Assembly: GCA_903826205.1 (NCBI GenBank)
Contig: CAIKDP010000383.1
Location: 1-64,000 of the forward strand
DNA: 64,000 nucleotides
Source: Akkermansiaceae bacterium
GTDB taxonomy: Bacteria > Verrucomicrobiota > Verrucomicrobiia > Verrucomicrobiales > Akkermansiaceae
Direction of reading: 5' to 3'
The number at the start of each line of letters is the position of its first letter. Positions within the stretch are counted from its first letter, which is position 1. Positions 28,701 through 37,340 of the stretch are shown here, one piece after another. The translations under genes and the position numbers were made by a program. Under the pieces are notes generated by a model, which was not told where the DNA came from, ran no database searches, and worked only from the letters and a program-made list of their open reading frames with translations.

Positions 28701-28743
28701 ACGAGGCTGCGCCCCGCAAGGTTGATTCCGTCCAGCCGCTCAT
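25714..28743 (-). CDS. SNF2-family helicase with N-terminal SWIM zinc finger
   Basis: The ATG at 28743 gives 1009 residues. A SWIM zinc finger (CxC-x9-CxH, Cys67-His81: [15 protein letters not shown]) is followed by about 450 residues of linker. The SNF2 ATPase has motif I DDMGLGKT (about residue 565), DEAS box near residue 660, [17 protein letters not shown], and in the second lobe [40 protein letters not shown] and [20 protein letters not shown]. Bacterial proteins of this type (RapA/HepA relatives) are ATP-dependent remodelers of nucleoprotein. The stop lies 12 bp from the end of the convergent lipoprotein gene. Confidence 0.93.
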   Translation of the reverse strand: [1009 protein letters not shown]

Positions 28744-28803
28744 GCGAGACCCAGTGTGAAACCCAAGGGTGCCCAAGGGCAAGAACCGACCTGCCCCCCG
28801 GTT

Positions 28804-29280
28804 CTAATAATATCGCTCAAATTTTTGGCGGCTCTTGGCATCGAGCGCGGCGAGGTCGGGGATGCGGTAGCGGGTGTTGTGTTGGTCAATCACGACGACG
28901 TTGCCCCCGCCGAGGGCCTCGACGCTTTCGTCGTTCTCGACGCAAAACCGGGTTTGGCCGCGATCGGTGGTGACGCACCATTCACAACCAAGCTCGGCGT
29001 GGCGGATGGTATGAATGACTTGGATCACCGGCACGAAATCCCGTTCCGCCAGTGTTTCCAGCAATATTTTTCTAACATCATCCGGCAAGCCGTCCACCTC
29101 CTCGATACAGGCGAGTTCCTGCCCCTGGAGGTCGGTGATGGAAATCCAGCGGTTGGGGTCGGTGAGGGGAAACAGGCGCACGGGCAGCACCTTGTCATGG
29201 CGTTTGCCGGTCACATCGGTATAAGCGAGGGCGCCAACCGATGAGCGTTGCAGGTCCGGATGGGCAGCGGGTGTTTTCAT
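28804..29280 (-). CDS. DUF1854 protein associated with cyanophycin-linked ABC transporter
   Basis: A 158-residue protein with the DUF1854 pattern: LPVRLFPLTDPNRWISITDLQGQELACIEEVDGLPDDVRKILLETLAERDFVPVIQVIHTI, then WCVTTDRGQTRFCVENDESVEALGG and VVVIDQHNTRYRIPDLAALD. Its ATG overlaps the stop of the upstream ABC transporter (ATGA), so the two are translationally coupled. Proteins of this family occur beside ABC exporters next to cyanophycin synthetase in several phyla. The biochemical role is unproven; association with the transporter is inferred from gene order. Confidence 0.88.
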   Translation of the reverse strand: MKTPAAHPDLQRSSVGALAYTDVTGKRHDKVLPVRLFPLTDPNRWISITDLQGQELACIEEVDGLPDDVRKILLETLAERDFVPVIQVIHTIRHAELGCEWCVTTDRGQTRFCVENDESVEALGGGNVVVIDQHNTRYRIPDLAALDAKSRQKFERYY

Positions 29281-31688
29281 GTGTGGGACACTTCCAACAT
29301 GGCTTGGTGAAGGCGGGCGTAGGTGCCACTTGTATTGAGGAGTTGGTCATGGCTGCCGATTTCAGTGATCAGGCCATGTTCCATGACCACCAGGCGATTG
29401 GCATTGCGCAGGGTGCCAAGCCGGTGGGCAATGGCGATGGTGGTGCGGCCGTGGACAAGGTTGTCAAGGGCACGCTGGATTTCACGCTCGGTTTCAGTAT
29501 CCACGGAGGAGGTGGCTTCATCCAGAATGAGAATGGCCGGGTCGATGAGCAGCGCACGGGCGATGCTGATGCGCTGGCGTTCGCCGCCGGAAAGTTGTTG
29601 GCCGCGCTCGCCGACCATGGAGTCATAGCCATCGGTGAGCCGCATGATGAACTCATGGGCGCAGGCAGCCTTGGCGGCGGCGATGATTTCCTCACGCGAG
29701 GCGTCCGGTTTGCCATAGGCAATGTTGTCGGAAATGGTGCCAAAAAACAAATACGGTTCCTGCAGCACCAGGCCGATGTTCTTGCGATAGTCCTCGACGT
29801 GGATGTCCCGCAAGTCCTGACCATCCACAAGAATGGCGCCGCCGCTCACATCGAAAAAGCGACAGGCGAGGTTGATCAACGTGGTTTTGCCCGCACCGCT
29901 GGCCCCCACCAGACCAATCATCTCCCCCGCGGCGATGTCCAGACTGATGCCGCGGATGATCTGGCGCGCCCCATGGCGGAACTTGACGTCGCGAAACTCA
30001 ATGCGCCCGCTCAGACGGCCAATGCGCTGCGTCCCTTCGGTCGATGGCATGTCCGGCTTGACATCCAGAACCTCAAAAATCCGGTGGGCGCTGGCCGCCG
30101 CACGTTGGGCCGAGGCAAAGAAACGGCTCATGGCTTCCACCCGACCGTAGAAGCGGCTGGTATACATGATAAAGCAGGTGAGCACACCCACCCGAATCTC
30201 GCCATGGGCCACTGTCCATGCGCCCGCGATCCAAATGAGCAGCAACCCGAGGTCGGTGAACATCTCTATCATCGGTGAAAAAAACGACCACGTCCGGTTC
30301 ACCCGGTCATTGGTGGCATACACATGGTGGTCGGTCTGGCGGAAGCGTTCTATCTCGCGTTCTTCCTGGGCGAAGGCCTTGACCACCCGCACCCCGGGAA
30401 TCGTGTCGGTTAGCACACTGAGCATGATCCCCCATGCCCGGCCGGAGGCCGCAAAACAACTGCGCAAATGCACGCGCACGCATTTGACCAACCAGGCCAC
30501 GACCGGCACCGGCCCTAACGCAACCAAGGCCAGCAACGGGTGAATCTTGAACAGGATGAGCGCCGTGAAGACAAATTGAAACACATCGCAGACAAAATCG
30601 ATGAAGCTCAACGAGATAAACATCGAAAGCCGGTCCGTATCCGAGCTGATGCGCGATATCAGGTCGCCCGTACGCTTCTTGTTGAAATAAATCAGCGACA
30701 AACGCTGCAGATGCTCAAACAAATCCCGCCGCATGCGGCTGGTCACCAGCTCAGCAATGCGCGCCACTACAAATGACCGGCCCCACTTCAGCAGCCATGC
30801 CAGCAATGCCGTGCCCAGCAGCATGATGGCATACGGCGTGATTTGTTGGACATGGAGTGCCTGCGATTGAGTCTGAATCGGAATGAGCACCGCATCCACC
30901 AACGAGCCGGTGAGCCACGGCGACAACAGGCTCGCGCTGGTGGCGGCAACCGTGAGCACCAGCCCTAACGCGATGAGGGGCAGCCACGGCCGGGAAAACA
31001 TCAGCAAGCGCAACAGCGGATTGCCGCGTTGGCTATCCCGCACCAGATCGCTAAAGTCCAACCCCTCGTCGTCGACATCCGGCTCAGCTGTCTGGGACTC
31101 GACGGGTGGGTTGCCGCTGAGCAGGGCTCCCCGGTGATCCATAACGCATGCCACGAAGGCGTCTGCTTCCCTGATGCACCCGGCGGTGAAGCGCCAGTGA
31201 CTGCCGCCTGGCTGACCTGTCGCCATGAGGTGCAGCGCACCGGTGGCTCCCATTTCTTCCAGCTCCAGAGACTCAATCTCCGCCAACGCCCAATCCCGGA
31301 TCTGTCCAGCCTCCTCTTGGCTTTCTTCCAGCGCCAACAGGCGCCGGGTGGTCAATACTAACAACCCGTTTTGAAACCGCAATTGCCGGTCCAAATCCGT
31401 TTGCAAGCGGGCGATGACCCGCTCCCCCGGCTCCAGGCGCCTTTCAATGAGCGGGAGCGTCGCGGGCTGGGCGGCAGTGGTGCTTGATAGATGAATGGCG
31501 GGGGTGGGGTGCTGCCACAAATGGTGCTGTTGGATGGCGGTTTGTAAAGCGTAACTGGCGAAATGTAAAAATTGTCGGGTAGCACAGCATTGTCTTGCCA
31601 AACCCGCAAATTCGAACCACATTGGCCCGTCCGCCCGCTGGTTCCCGTCGGGCGGCCATTGCAGTAGTTCTGACCACGGCTCCTCCAT
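29277..31688 (-). CDS. Cyanophycin-locus ABC transporter (fused permease and ATPase)
   Basis: An 803-residue half-transporter. The N-terminal 200 residues are unusual for exporters and contain ERVIARLQTDLDRQLRFQNGLLVLTTRRLLAL, a PH-like domain. A six-helix ABC_membrane domain follows (about residues 235-530), then an ATPase with Walker A GASGAGKTT (near residue 598), signature LSGGERQRISIARALL and Walker B ILILDEATSSVD. It is cotranscribed with the DUF1854 gene and divergent from cyanophycin synthetase with only one base between the two likely start codons. The substrate may be a cyanophycin-related peptide, but that is inferred from linkage only. Confidence 0.88.
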   Translation of the reverse strand: MEEPWSELLQWPPDGNQRADGPMWFEFAGLARQCCATRQFLHFASYALQTAIQQHHLWQHPTPAIHLSSTTAAQPATLPLIERRLEPGERVIARLQTDLDRQLRFQNGLLVLTTRRLLALEESQEEAGQIRDWALAEIESLELEEMGATGALHLMATGQPGGSHWRFTAGCIREADAFVACVMDHRGALLSGNPPVESQTAEPDVDDEGLDFSDLVRDSQRGNPLLRLLMFSRPWLPLIALGLVLTVAATSASLLSPWLTGSLVDAVLIPIQTQSQALHVQQITPYAIMLLGTALLAWLLKWGRSFVVARIAELVTSRMRRDLFEHLQRLSLIYFNKKRTGDLISRISSDTDRLSMFISLSFIDFVCDVFQFVFTALILFKIHPLLALVALGPVPVVAWLVKCVRVHLRSCFAASGRAWGIMLSVLTDTIPGVRVVKAFAQEEREIERFRQTDHHVYATNDRVNRTWSFFSPMIEMFTDLGLLLIWIAGAWTVAHGEIRVGVLTCFIMYTSRFYGRVEAMSRFFASAQRAAASAHRIFEVLDVKPDMPSTEGTQRIGRLSGRIEFRDVKFRHGARQIIRGISLDIAAGEMIGLVGASGAGKTTLINLACRFFDVSGGAILVDGQDLRDIHVEDYRKNIGLVLQEPYLFFGTISDNIAYGKPDASREEIIAAAKAACAHEFIMRLTDGYDSMVGERGQQLSGGERQRISIARALLIDPAILILDEATSSVDTETEREIQRALDNLVHGRTTIAIAHRLGTLRNANRLVVMEHGLITEIGSHDQLLNTSGTYARLHQAMLEVSHT

Positions 31689-31689
31689 T

Positions 31690-34302
31690 TTGAGCGCTTC
31701 CCACTCCGACAGTTGTCATTTTTCCAGCGTCCAAAAAATCCTTGCTCTGCGAGGACCCAATCGTTGGACCCGTGTCACCGCACTCGAATGCTGGGTGCGT
31801 TTCCTGCCATGCGAAAACCCGCCGCCGGATTGGCGAGCCCGGCTCAGCGAGTGGCTGCCGGCGTGCGCGCCCCAATTGCAGGCAACCTCCCAGCCGGAGC
31901 CTTCCCTGCTTGCCGCACTGTGGCATGAGCTCACGCTGCACCTTCAGACCCGCCCGGATTTGGACCTGAACTTTGCCCACGTGAGGGCCACATCGCAGCC
32001 CGACCTGCTGCGCATCATCGTCCAGTATGACGAGGAAACCGTGGGTCGCACCGCCTTTGATCTGGCCCACCGGATGCTGGATGCCGCTCTGACGGGGGCG
32101 CCAATCGATGTCGCCGCCGGCATGGCTGAACTCACGGATCTTGCCGATGACCTGTGCCTTGGCCCGAGCACCCGCTCCATGGTGGATGCCGCTCTGAGTC
32201 GCGGAATCCCCGTCCGCAGGCTCACCGAGGGCAGTCTGGTGCAGCTCGGATGGGGAAGCCAGCAACGGAAAATTCTCGCCGCCGCCACCAGCCAGACCAG
32301 CGCCATCGCGGAGGATATTGTCCAGGATAAGAATCTAACGTGCCGTTTGCTGCGCGAAGTCGGCCTGCCCGTCCCACTGGGTCGCCCGGTCGATTCCGCG
32401 GAGGAGGCCTGGACCACCGCTTTGGAGATCGGCCTGCCAGTGGTGGTCAAGCCCCTCGATGGCAACCAAGGTCGCGGGGTCGCCTTGAACCTAACATCAA
32501 AGGAACAGGTCACCGCGGCCTATCAAGCCGCCCTGGCGGAAAGTTCTTCGATCATCGTCGAGCAATTTGCCGAAGGCGAGGACTATCGCGTGCTCATTGT
32601 CGGCAGGCTGTTTGTTGCCGCCAGTCGGCGCAAGCCCGCCCACGTCATCGGTGATGGCATCCACACCGTCAACGAACTCATCGCTGAGGCCAATCTGGAT
32701 CCACGTCGCGCCTCCGGCCATGCCGCGGCCCTCAGCAAGATCCGTATCGACGCCATCGCCCTCGCGGTCCTCAGTGAGCAAGGTCTCAGCCCGGACGCCG
32801 TCCCGCAATCCGGACTCACGGTTCTGATCCGCCGCAATGCCAATCTGAGCACCGGCGGCACTGCCGTCGATTGCACCGATGAAGTCCACCCCAGCATCCG
32901 CGAGGCCGCCATTGAAGCCGCCCAAACCGTGGGTCTCGACATTTGTGGCATCGACATCGTTGCCGTTGATATCACCCAACCGCTGAGCGAGCGCAACGGC
33001 GTGATCATCGAAATCAACGCCCGTCCCGGCCTGCGCATGCACCTCTATCCATCCGAAGGCAGTTCGCGCAACGTGGGGGAAGCCGTCATCAATACGATGT
33101 TCGCCCCCGGCGAAACGGGACGCATCCCCATCGTCGCGGTTACCGGGGTCAATGGCAAAACCACCACCACCCGGTTCATCGCTCATCTGTTAGGAGAACA
33201 GGGTTGGCGGGTGGGCATGACCAGCACCGATGGCGTCACGGTGGGCGACCGGGTGTTGGACACCGGGGATTGCAGCGGACCCAAGAGTGCCCGCGCCGTA
33301 CTCGCCTATCATGGCACCGATGCCGCCGTGTTGGAGATTGCCCGTGGCGGAGTCCTGCGTGAAGGCCTGCCTTTCGATTGCTGTGATGTCGCCGTCGTCA
33401 CCAACATTGGCGAGGGGGATCACCTCGGCCTGGCGGAAATCCACACCCCTGGCGAACTCGCTGCTGTGAAACAAACCCTGGTCGCCGCCGTTTCACCCAG
33501 CGGTACCGCAGTCCTCAACGCCGCGGATCCCTTGGTGGTGAAAATGGCCGAGAACCACCCCTGCCGCGTCCTCTTTTTTGCCATCGACGGAGACCACGAG
33601 GTCATCCAACGCCATTGCGCACTCGGCGGGCGCGCCATTTTTGTCCGCGATGGCTTCATCATGCGTGCCGAGGGGGCCTACGCCGCCCCCTTTGTCGCCT
33701 TGCACGATGTGCCTCTCACCCACGGCGGACGGATCAATTTCCAAATCGAAAACACCCTCGCCGCATTGGCCGCCGCGTGGGCGCTGGGCATCGACGATGC
33801 AATCATCCTGCGCGGTGCACGCAGCTTCAGCTCCTGTCTCGATCACAGTGCCGGTCGTTTCAGCATGTTCGATTTCTCTGGCATCAGCGTCATCATCGAT
33901 TACGGCCACAACGTGGATGCCCTGCGCTCCTTGCTCGACGCCCTGAACAATTTTCCGAACAAAAGACGCATCGTGGTTTATAGCTCCGCTGGGGATCGCC
34001 GTGATGCGGATATCATCGAGCAAGGCCGCATGCTCGCCCCCCACTTCGATGAAGTCTGGCTTTACGAAGGCGACTACGTCCGGGGACGGCAACCCGGCGA
34101 GATCATGACTCTCATCACCCAGGGCTTGGATGGCGCGTCGCGGGTGCGTCGAGTCGAGTGCATCCAAGGCCACCTCAAGGCCGTGGATCTTGCCCTGGCC
34201 TCCGCCAAGGCCGGCGATCTGGTCATGATTCAGGCCGACACCGCCTACGAAACCGTGCAACATCTGCGCGGAAAACTCGCTTTCAGTGCCCCGTCGCATT
34301 GA
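31690..34302 (+). CDS. cphA: Cyanophycin synthetase (CphA)
   Basis: The frame starts at a TTG at 31690, because no ATG or GTG precedes the conserved KILALRGPNRW. An N-terminal domain (to about residue 200) is followed by an ATP-grasp domain (LPVVVKPLDGNQGRGV, EQFAEGEDYRVLIVG, GVIIEINARPGL) and a Mur-ligase-like domain with the P-loop GVNGKTTTT (Gly486 onwards), EIARGGVLREGL and TNIGEGDHLG. It polymerises arginine onto a poly-aspartate backbone, using ATP, to make cyanophycin, a nitrogen store. The 870-residue length is normal for CphA1. No cyanophycinase is seen within the window. Confidence 0.96.
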   Translation: MSASHSDSCHFSSVQKILALRGPNRWTRVTALECWVRFLPCENPPPDWRARLSEWLPACAPQLQATSQPEPSLLAALWHELTLHLQTRPDLDLNFAHVRATSQPDLLRIIVQYDEETVGRTAFDLAHRMLDAALTGAPIDVAAGMAELTDLADDLCLGPSTRSMVDAALSRGIPVRRLTEGSLVQLGWGSQQRKILAAATSQTSAIAEDIVQDKNLTCRLLREVGLPVPLGRPVDSAEEAWTTALEIGLPVVVKPLDGNQGRGVALNLTSKEQVTAAYQAALAESSSIIVEQFAEGEDYRVLIVGRLFVAASRRKPAHVIGDGIHTVNELIAEANLDPRRASGHAAALSKIRIDAIALAVLSEQGLSPDAVPQSGLTVLIRRNANLSTGGTAVDCTDEVHPSIREAAIEAAQTVGLDICGIDIVAVDITQPLSERNGVIIEINARPGLRMHLYPSEGSSRNVGEAVINTMFAPGETGRIPIVAVTGVNGKTTTTRFIAHLLGEQGWRVGMTSTDGVTVGDRVLDTGDCSGPKSARAVLAYHGTDAAVLEIARGGVLREGLPFDCCDVAVVTNIGEGDHLGLAEIHTPGELAAVKQTLVAAVSPSGTAVLNAADPLVVKMAENHPCRVLFFAIDGDHEVIQRHCALGGRAIFVRDGFIMRAEGAYAAPFVALHDVPLTHGGRINFQIENTLAALAAAWALGIDDAIILRGARSFSSCLDHSAGRFSMFDFSGISVIIDYGHNVDALRSLLDALNNFPNKRRIVVYSSAGDRRDADIIEQGRMLAPHFDEVWLYEGDYVRGRQPGEIMTLITQGLDGASRVRRVECIQGHLKAVDLALASAKAGDLVMIQADTAYETVQHLRGKLAFSAPSH

Positions 34303-34419
34303 CGGCGACCCTTGCACCTTGTCCGCAGTCCACGACCCTCTGGACCGCCGCCCAAACCCTCGATCGCTGGGCTCCGGAAGGTTTTTCTCAAAAAACACGT
34401 TTTTCCTGTCACTGTCGGA

Positions 34420-34447
34420 TTGACATCCGTGATCCAACCCCTAGAGT
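34420..34447 (+). promoter_or_regulatory. Probable sigma-70-type promoter of rpmH
   Basis: TTGACA at 34420-34425 is followed after 16 bp by TAGAGT at 34442-34447, a perfect -35 and a fair -10. The start codon of rpmH is about 57 bp downstream. Confidence 0.6.
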
Positions 34448-34504
34448 CCGCGTCCGCCCGGATGTGCCGGCGGCCATCCAAATCTTCACCCACAGGCACC
34501 AGCC

Positions 34505-34687
34505 ATGAGCAAACGCACCTATCAGCCATCCAAGCGCACCCGCAAAAAACAATTCGGTTTTCGTGCCCGCATGGCCACCCAATCCGGCCGGGACATCCTT
34601 CGCCGCCGTCGCCAAAAAGGCCGCAAACGCCTTATTCCCAAGGGCGTTGAACTGCAATTCGCGCGCCACACGCAGCAGCATTCCTGA
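34505..34687 (+). CDS. rpmH: 50S ribosomal protein L34
   Basis: A 60-residue basic protein beginning [32 protein letters not shown] and [12 protein letters not shown], unmistakably L34 of the large ribosomal subunit. The C-terminus is about 13 residues longer than the usual 44-47-residue form ([16 protein letters not shown]), as is seen in some phyla. It heads the conserved rpmH-rnpA-yidD-yidC block. Confidence 0.97.
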   Translation: MSKRTYQPSKRTRKKQFGFRARMATQSGRDILRRRRQKGRKRLIPKGVELQFARHTQQHS

Positions 34688-34731
34688 GCGTCCGCTCTCG
34701 CGCCGCCACGGATGCCTCACGCATCCCCGTC

Positions 34732-35097
34732 ATGCGCCTCCCGCGGAAATGCAGCATCACCCGACGTGCGGACTTCACTCGCGTCAAGACCACCGGCCAC
34801 GCCAAAGCGGGTCGCTTCGTCGTTTTGAGTACTCTGGCAGATCCCACTTTGGATGCCTTGAAAACCGGCTTCATCACCACCCGCCGCAGTGGCAAGGCTC
34901 ACGAGCGCGTCCTGTTGCGCCGACGTTTCCGCGCGCTGGTTCAAGCCCACGCCCCCGGGTTTTCCGATCTCCGGCGCTTTCTGATCACCATCGCCCGTCC
35001 CGCAGCCTCCCAGGCCAGCTTCGCCGAACTCAAGGCCGACTGGTTGAAACAGGCAAAACGGCTGGGACTTTTTCCCCGTCCCGAAGAAAATACGTGA
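34732..35097 (+). CDS. rnpA: Ribonuclease P protein component
   Basis: A 121-residue basic protein in the expected position between rpmH and yidD. It shows the RnpA pattern: [12 protein letters not shown] near the N-terminus, [27 protein letters not shown] (the RNR-type arginine cluster that binds the RNA subunit), and [13 protein letters not shown]. It assists RNase P in 5' maturation of tRNA precursors. Its TGA overlaps the GTG start of yidD. Confidence 0.92.
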   Translation: MRLPRKCSITRRADFTRVKTTGHAKAGRFVVLSTLADPTLDALKTGFITTRRSGKAHERVLLRRRFRALVQAHAPGFSDLRRFLITIARPAASQASFAELKADWLKQAKRLGLFPRPEENT

Positions 35098-35399
35098 TCT
35101 CTCAAGCCCTCAGCTCTGCCATCCGCCTCGGGATTCGCTTTTACCAACGGTTTCTCAATCCGATGCTCAAATTCGCCGCGGGCCCGGGCGCCGGTTGTCG
35201 CTTCTCTCCCACCTGCTCGAATTATTTCTTGCAAGCGGTCGAGGTCCACGGTCCGCTGCGCGGTTCCTGGCTTGGAATTTGTCGCATGGCGCGCTGCCAG
35301 CCATGGGGCGGCTGCGGTTATGACCCGGTCCCGCCACCCGCGGGATCCCCGGGCACCCACGCCGTCGAGCCCCTCACTTGCAAGCACCTCCACAAGTAA
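35094..35399 (+). CDS. yidD: Membrane protein insertion efficiency factor YidD
   Basis: The GTG at 35094 overlaps the rnpA stop (GTGA). The 101-residue product contains [19 protein letters not shown] and [49 protein letters not shown], the diagnostic cysteine-rich YidD (DUF37) block. It assists YidC in membrane protein insertion. The last 20 residues are not conserved. Confidence 0.95.
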   Translation: MISQALSSAIRLGIRFYQRFLNPMLKFAAGPGAGCRFSPTCSNYFLQAVEVHGPLRGSWLGICRMARCQPWGGCGYDPVPPPAGSPGTHAVEPLTCKHLHK

Positions 35400-35418
35400 C
35401 CCCTTTTTCTATCAGCTT

Positions 35419-37308
35419 ATGTATGACCGCACCACTTGGATTGTTCTCGCTGTTTGTGGCTCTTTGTTAGCCGTCGGTCTCCAACAATCCAACAAAAACG
35501 CCCAAGCCAAACTCCTTCAGGACAAGACCAGGCAGGAAGCTCTGCAGAAGGATCAACCCGCCCCAGTCCCTGTTCCTGAAGCACCCCCCGTGGCGCCAGC
35601 CACCGCCGGCCTCACCTTGGACCCGCCCCCGCCACCCACCGAAGAGGAATTCGTCACCCTGCAAACCGACGAGGTGTCATTCACCTTTTCCAATATCGGT
35701 GGCGGCATCAAATTCGCCGCTTTCAAATCCGAGCGCCAAGTGGGCAAGAAAGACGCTTTTGTCAGAATCAATGAGCGCGGTGGCGGCCCCATCGGCGGCT
35801 TGGCCGGAGCCGACGAGGCGCTTGTGAACCTCGGCTATACATACAGCGAGGCGGAGTCCATTCCAGGCTCCAAGGTCGTCTATGCGGCCAAGCTCGCCGA
35901 CGGCCTGATGGTTAGAAAATCTTTCAGTCTAGTGACAACCGGCGAGCCCGGCGCCCCCTACCTTCTCGATTTCGACCTGCAATTTGAGAATTCCACGGCG
36001 GCCCCGCTCAATCTGCAACAATATAGCATCTACGCCGGTGAGGCCGCGCCTCTCTATCAGTCCGAGGTCATCCAACAAACCGGTGTGTTCTGGCTCGAGA
36101 ACGACTCAATGAGCTTCACGAGTGTCACCAGCTTCAAAGGCGGCATGCTGTCTTCGGACAAGGCCACCATCAACAGTCCGGATGGCAAGAATATTCAATA
36201 TGCGGGCGTGACCAACCAGTTCTTCGCCACCGCCATCCGCCTCAAGGAACCGCTTCAAACCACGCTTTGGGCCAAGCCCTCCCAAGTCAAGCTCAAGGAT
36301 GATGCCAGCCCGCTGCCGGCGATCCGGGCGGGGCTGCGCTTGCCCGATGTCACGCTCGAGCCGAACGCAAAAAAATCCTTCTCCAGTCGCATTTTCATTG
36401 GCCCCAAGCACAACCCCATGCTGCAAAAAATGGGCAATGGCTGGGGCGAGTTGATGCAATACGGGTGGTTCTGGCCGGTCTCGGTCGGCCTCAATCGAAC
36501 GCTCAATTTCTTCCATAACTATCTCGATGACGTCGCCAAAAAATGGTCATGGGGGCTTTCCATCATTCTCCTCACCATCGTCGTCCGCATCGCCATCTGG
36601 CCGCTGCACGCCAAGTCCACCCGTACCATGAAGCGGATGAGCAAGCTGCAGCCGGAAATGGCCAAGCTGAAGGAGAAATACGCCGACGATCCCAACAAGC
36701 TCAACACCGAAACCATGGGGCTCTACCGGAAGTATGGCATCAACCCGCTCGGTGGCTGTCTCCCGATGTTCATTCAAATCCCGATCTTCTTTGGCTTCTA
36801 CCGCATGCTGCAGTATGCGGTGGAACTGCGGGGGCAGGAGTTCCTCTGGGTGCCCGATCTCTCGATGCCGGATACCATTTACACCCTGATGCTGCCATCC
36901 TCCATGCCCTTCCTGGGCACGTCTCTGGATATTAACATTCTGCCCGTAGTGATGGCGATCTCCAGCTTCCTGCAAATCAAGATGACGCCCAAGACCGGTG
37001 ATGCCATGCAGCAGCGCATCATCATGTTCATGCCCTTCATGTTCTTCTTCTTTTGTTATACCTTCGCCTCGGCCCTGGCCCTTTACTGGACCACCCAGAA
37101 TATCTTCTCCATCGGCCAAACCTGGCTCATGAACCGCATCCCCGAACCTGAACTCAAGGCGCGCAAGGATGGTGGTAAGAAAACCTGGGTCCAGCGCATG
37201 ACCGAACAACAGGCGGTCCTTCAAAAACAGCGTCAACAAAACGCTGCGGCAGGAGCCAAAACTAGCGCGGATTCCCAGAAAAAACGCCCCCCGCGCACCG
37301 GCGGATGA
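35419..37308 (+). CDS. yidC: Membrane protein insertase YidC
   Basis: The ATG at 35419 starts MYDRTTWIVLAVCGSLLAVGLQQ, the first transmembrane helix. The 629-residue product has the large periplasmic beta domain typical of Gram-negative YidC (residues about 65-355) and then the conserved insertase core: WSWGLSIILLTIVVRIAIWPLHAKSTRTMKRM, LKEKYADDPNKLNTETMGLYRKYGINPLGGCLPMFIQIPIFFGFYRM, and a final helix pair. The C-terminal tail is lysine/glutamine-rich. The product inserts proteins into the inner membrane with or without SecYEG. Confidence 0.96.
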   Translation: MYDRTTWIVLAVCGSLLAVGLQQSNKNAQAKLLQDKTRQEALQKDQPAPVPVPEAPPVAPATAGLTLDPPPPPTEEEFVTLQTDEVSFTFSNIGGGIKFAAFKSERQVGKKDAFVRINERGGGPIGGLAGADEALVNLGYTYSEAESIPGSKVVYAAKLADGLMVRKSFSLVTTGEPGAPYLLDFDLQFENSTAAPLNLQQYSIYAGEAAPLYQSEVIQQTGVFWLENDSMSFTSVTSFKGGMLSSDKATINSPDGKNIQYAGVTNQFFATAIRLKEPLQTTLWAKPSQVKLKDDASPLPAIRAGLRLPDVTLEPNAKKSFSSRIFIGPKHNPMLQKMGNGWGELMQYGWFWPVSVGLNRTLNFFHNYLDDVAKKWSWGLSIILLTIVVRIAIWPLHAKSTRTMKRMSKLQPEMAKLKEKYADDPNKLNTETMGLYRKYGINPLGGCLPMFIQIPIFFGFYRMLQYAVELRGQEFLWVPDLSMPDTIYTLMLPSSMPFLGTSLDINILPVVMAISSFLQIKMTPKTGDAMQQRIIMFMPFMFFFFCYTFASALALYWTTQNIFSIGQTWLMNRIPEPELKARKDGGKKTWVQRMTEQQAVLQKQRQQNAAAGAKTSADSQKKRPPRTGG

Positions 37309-37340
37309 TGGATCGTAGATAGTGGACGATCTCCGATCCT

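Noticed and set aside
34303-34504. Replication origin next to rpmH
   Set aside because: The rpmH-rnpA-yidD-yidC block is often near oriC, but no dnaA gene or cluster of DnaA boxes is visible here.
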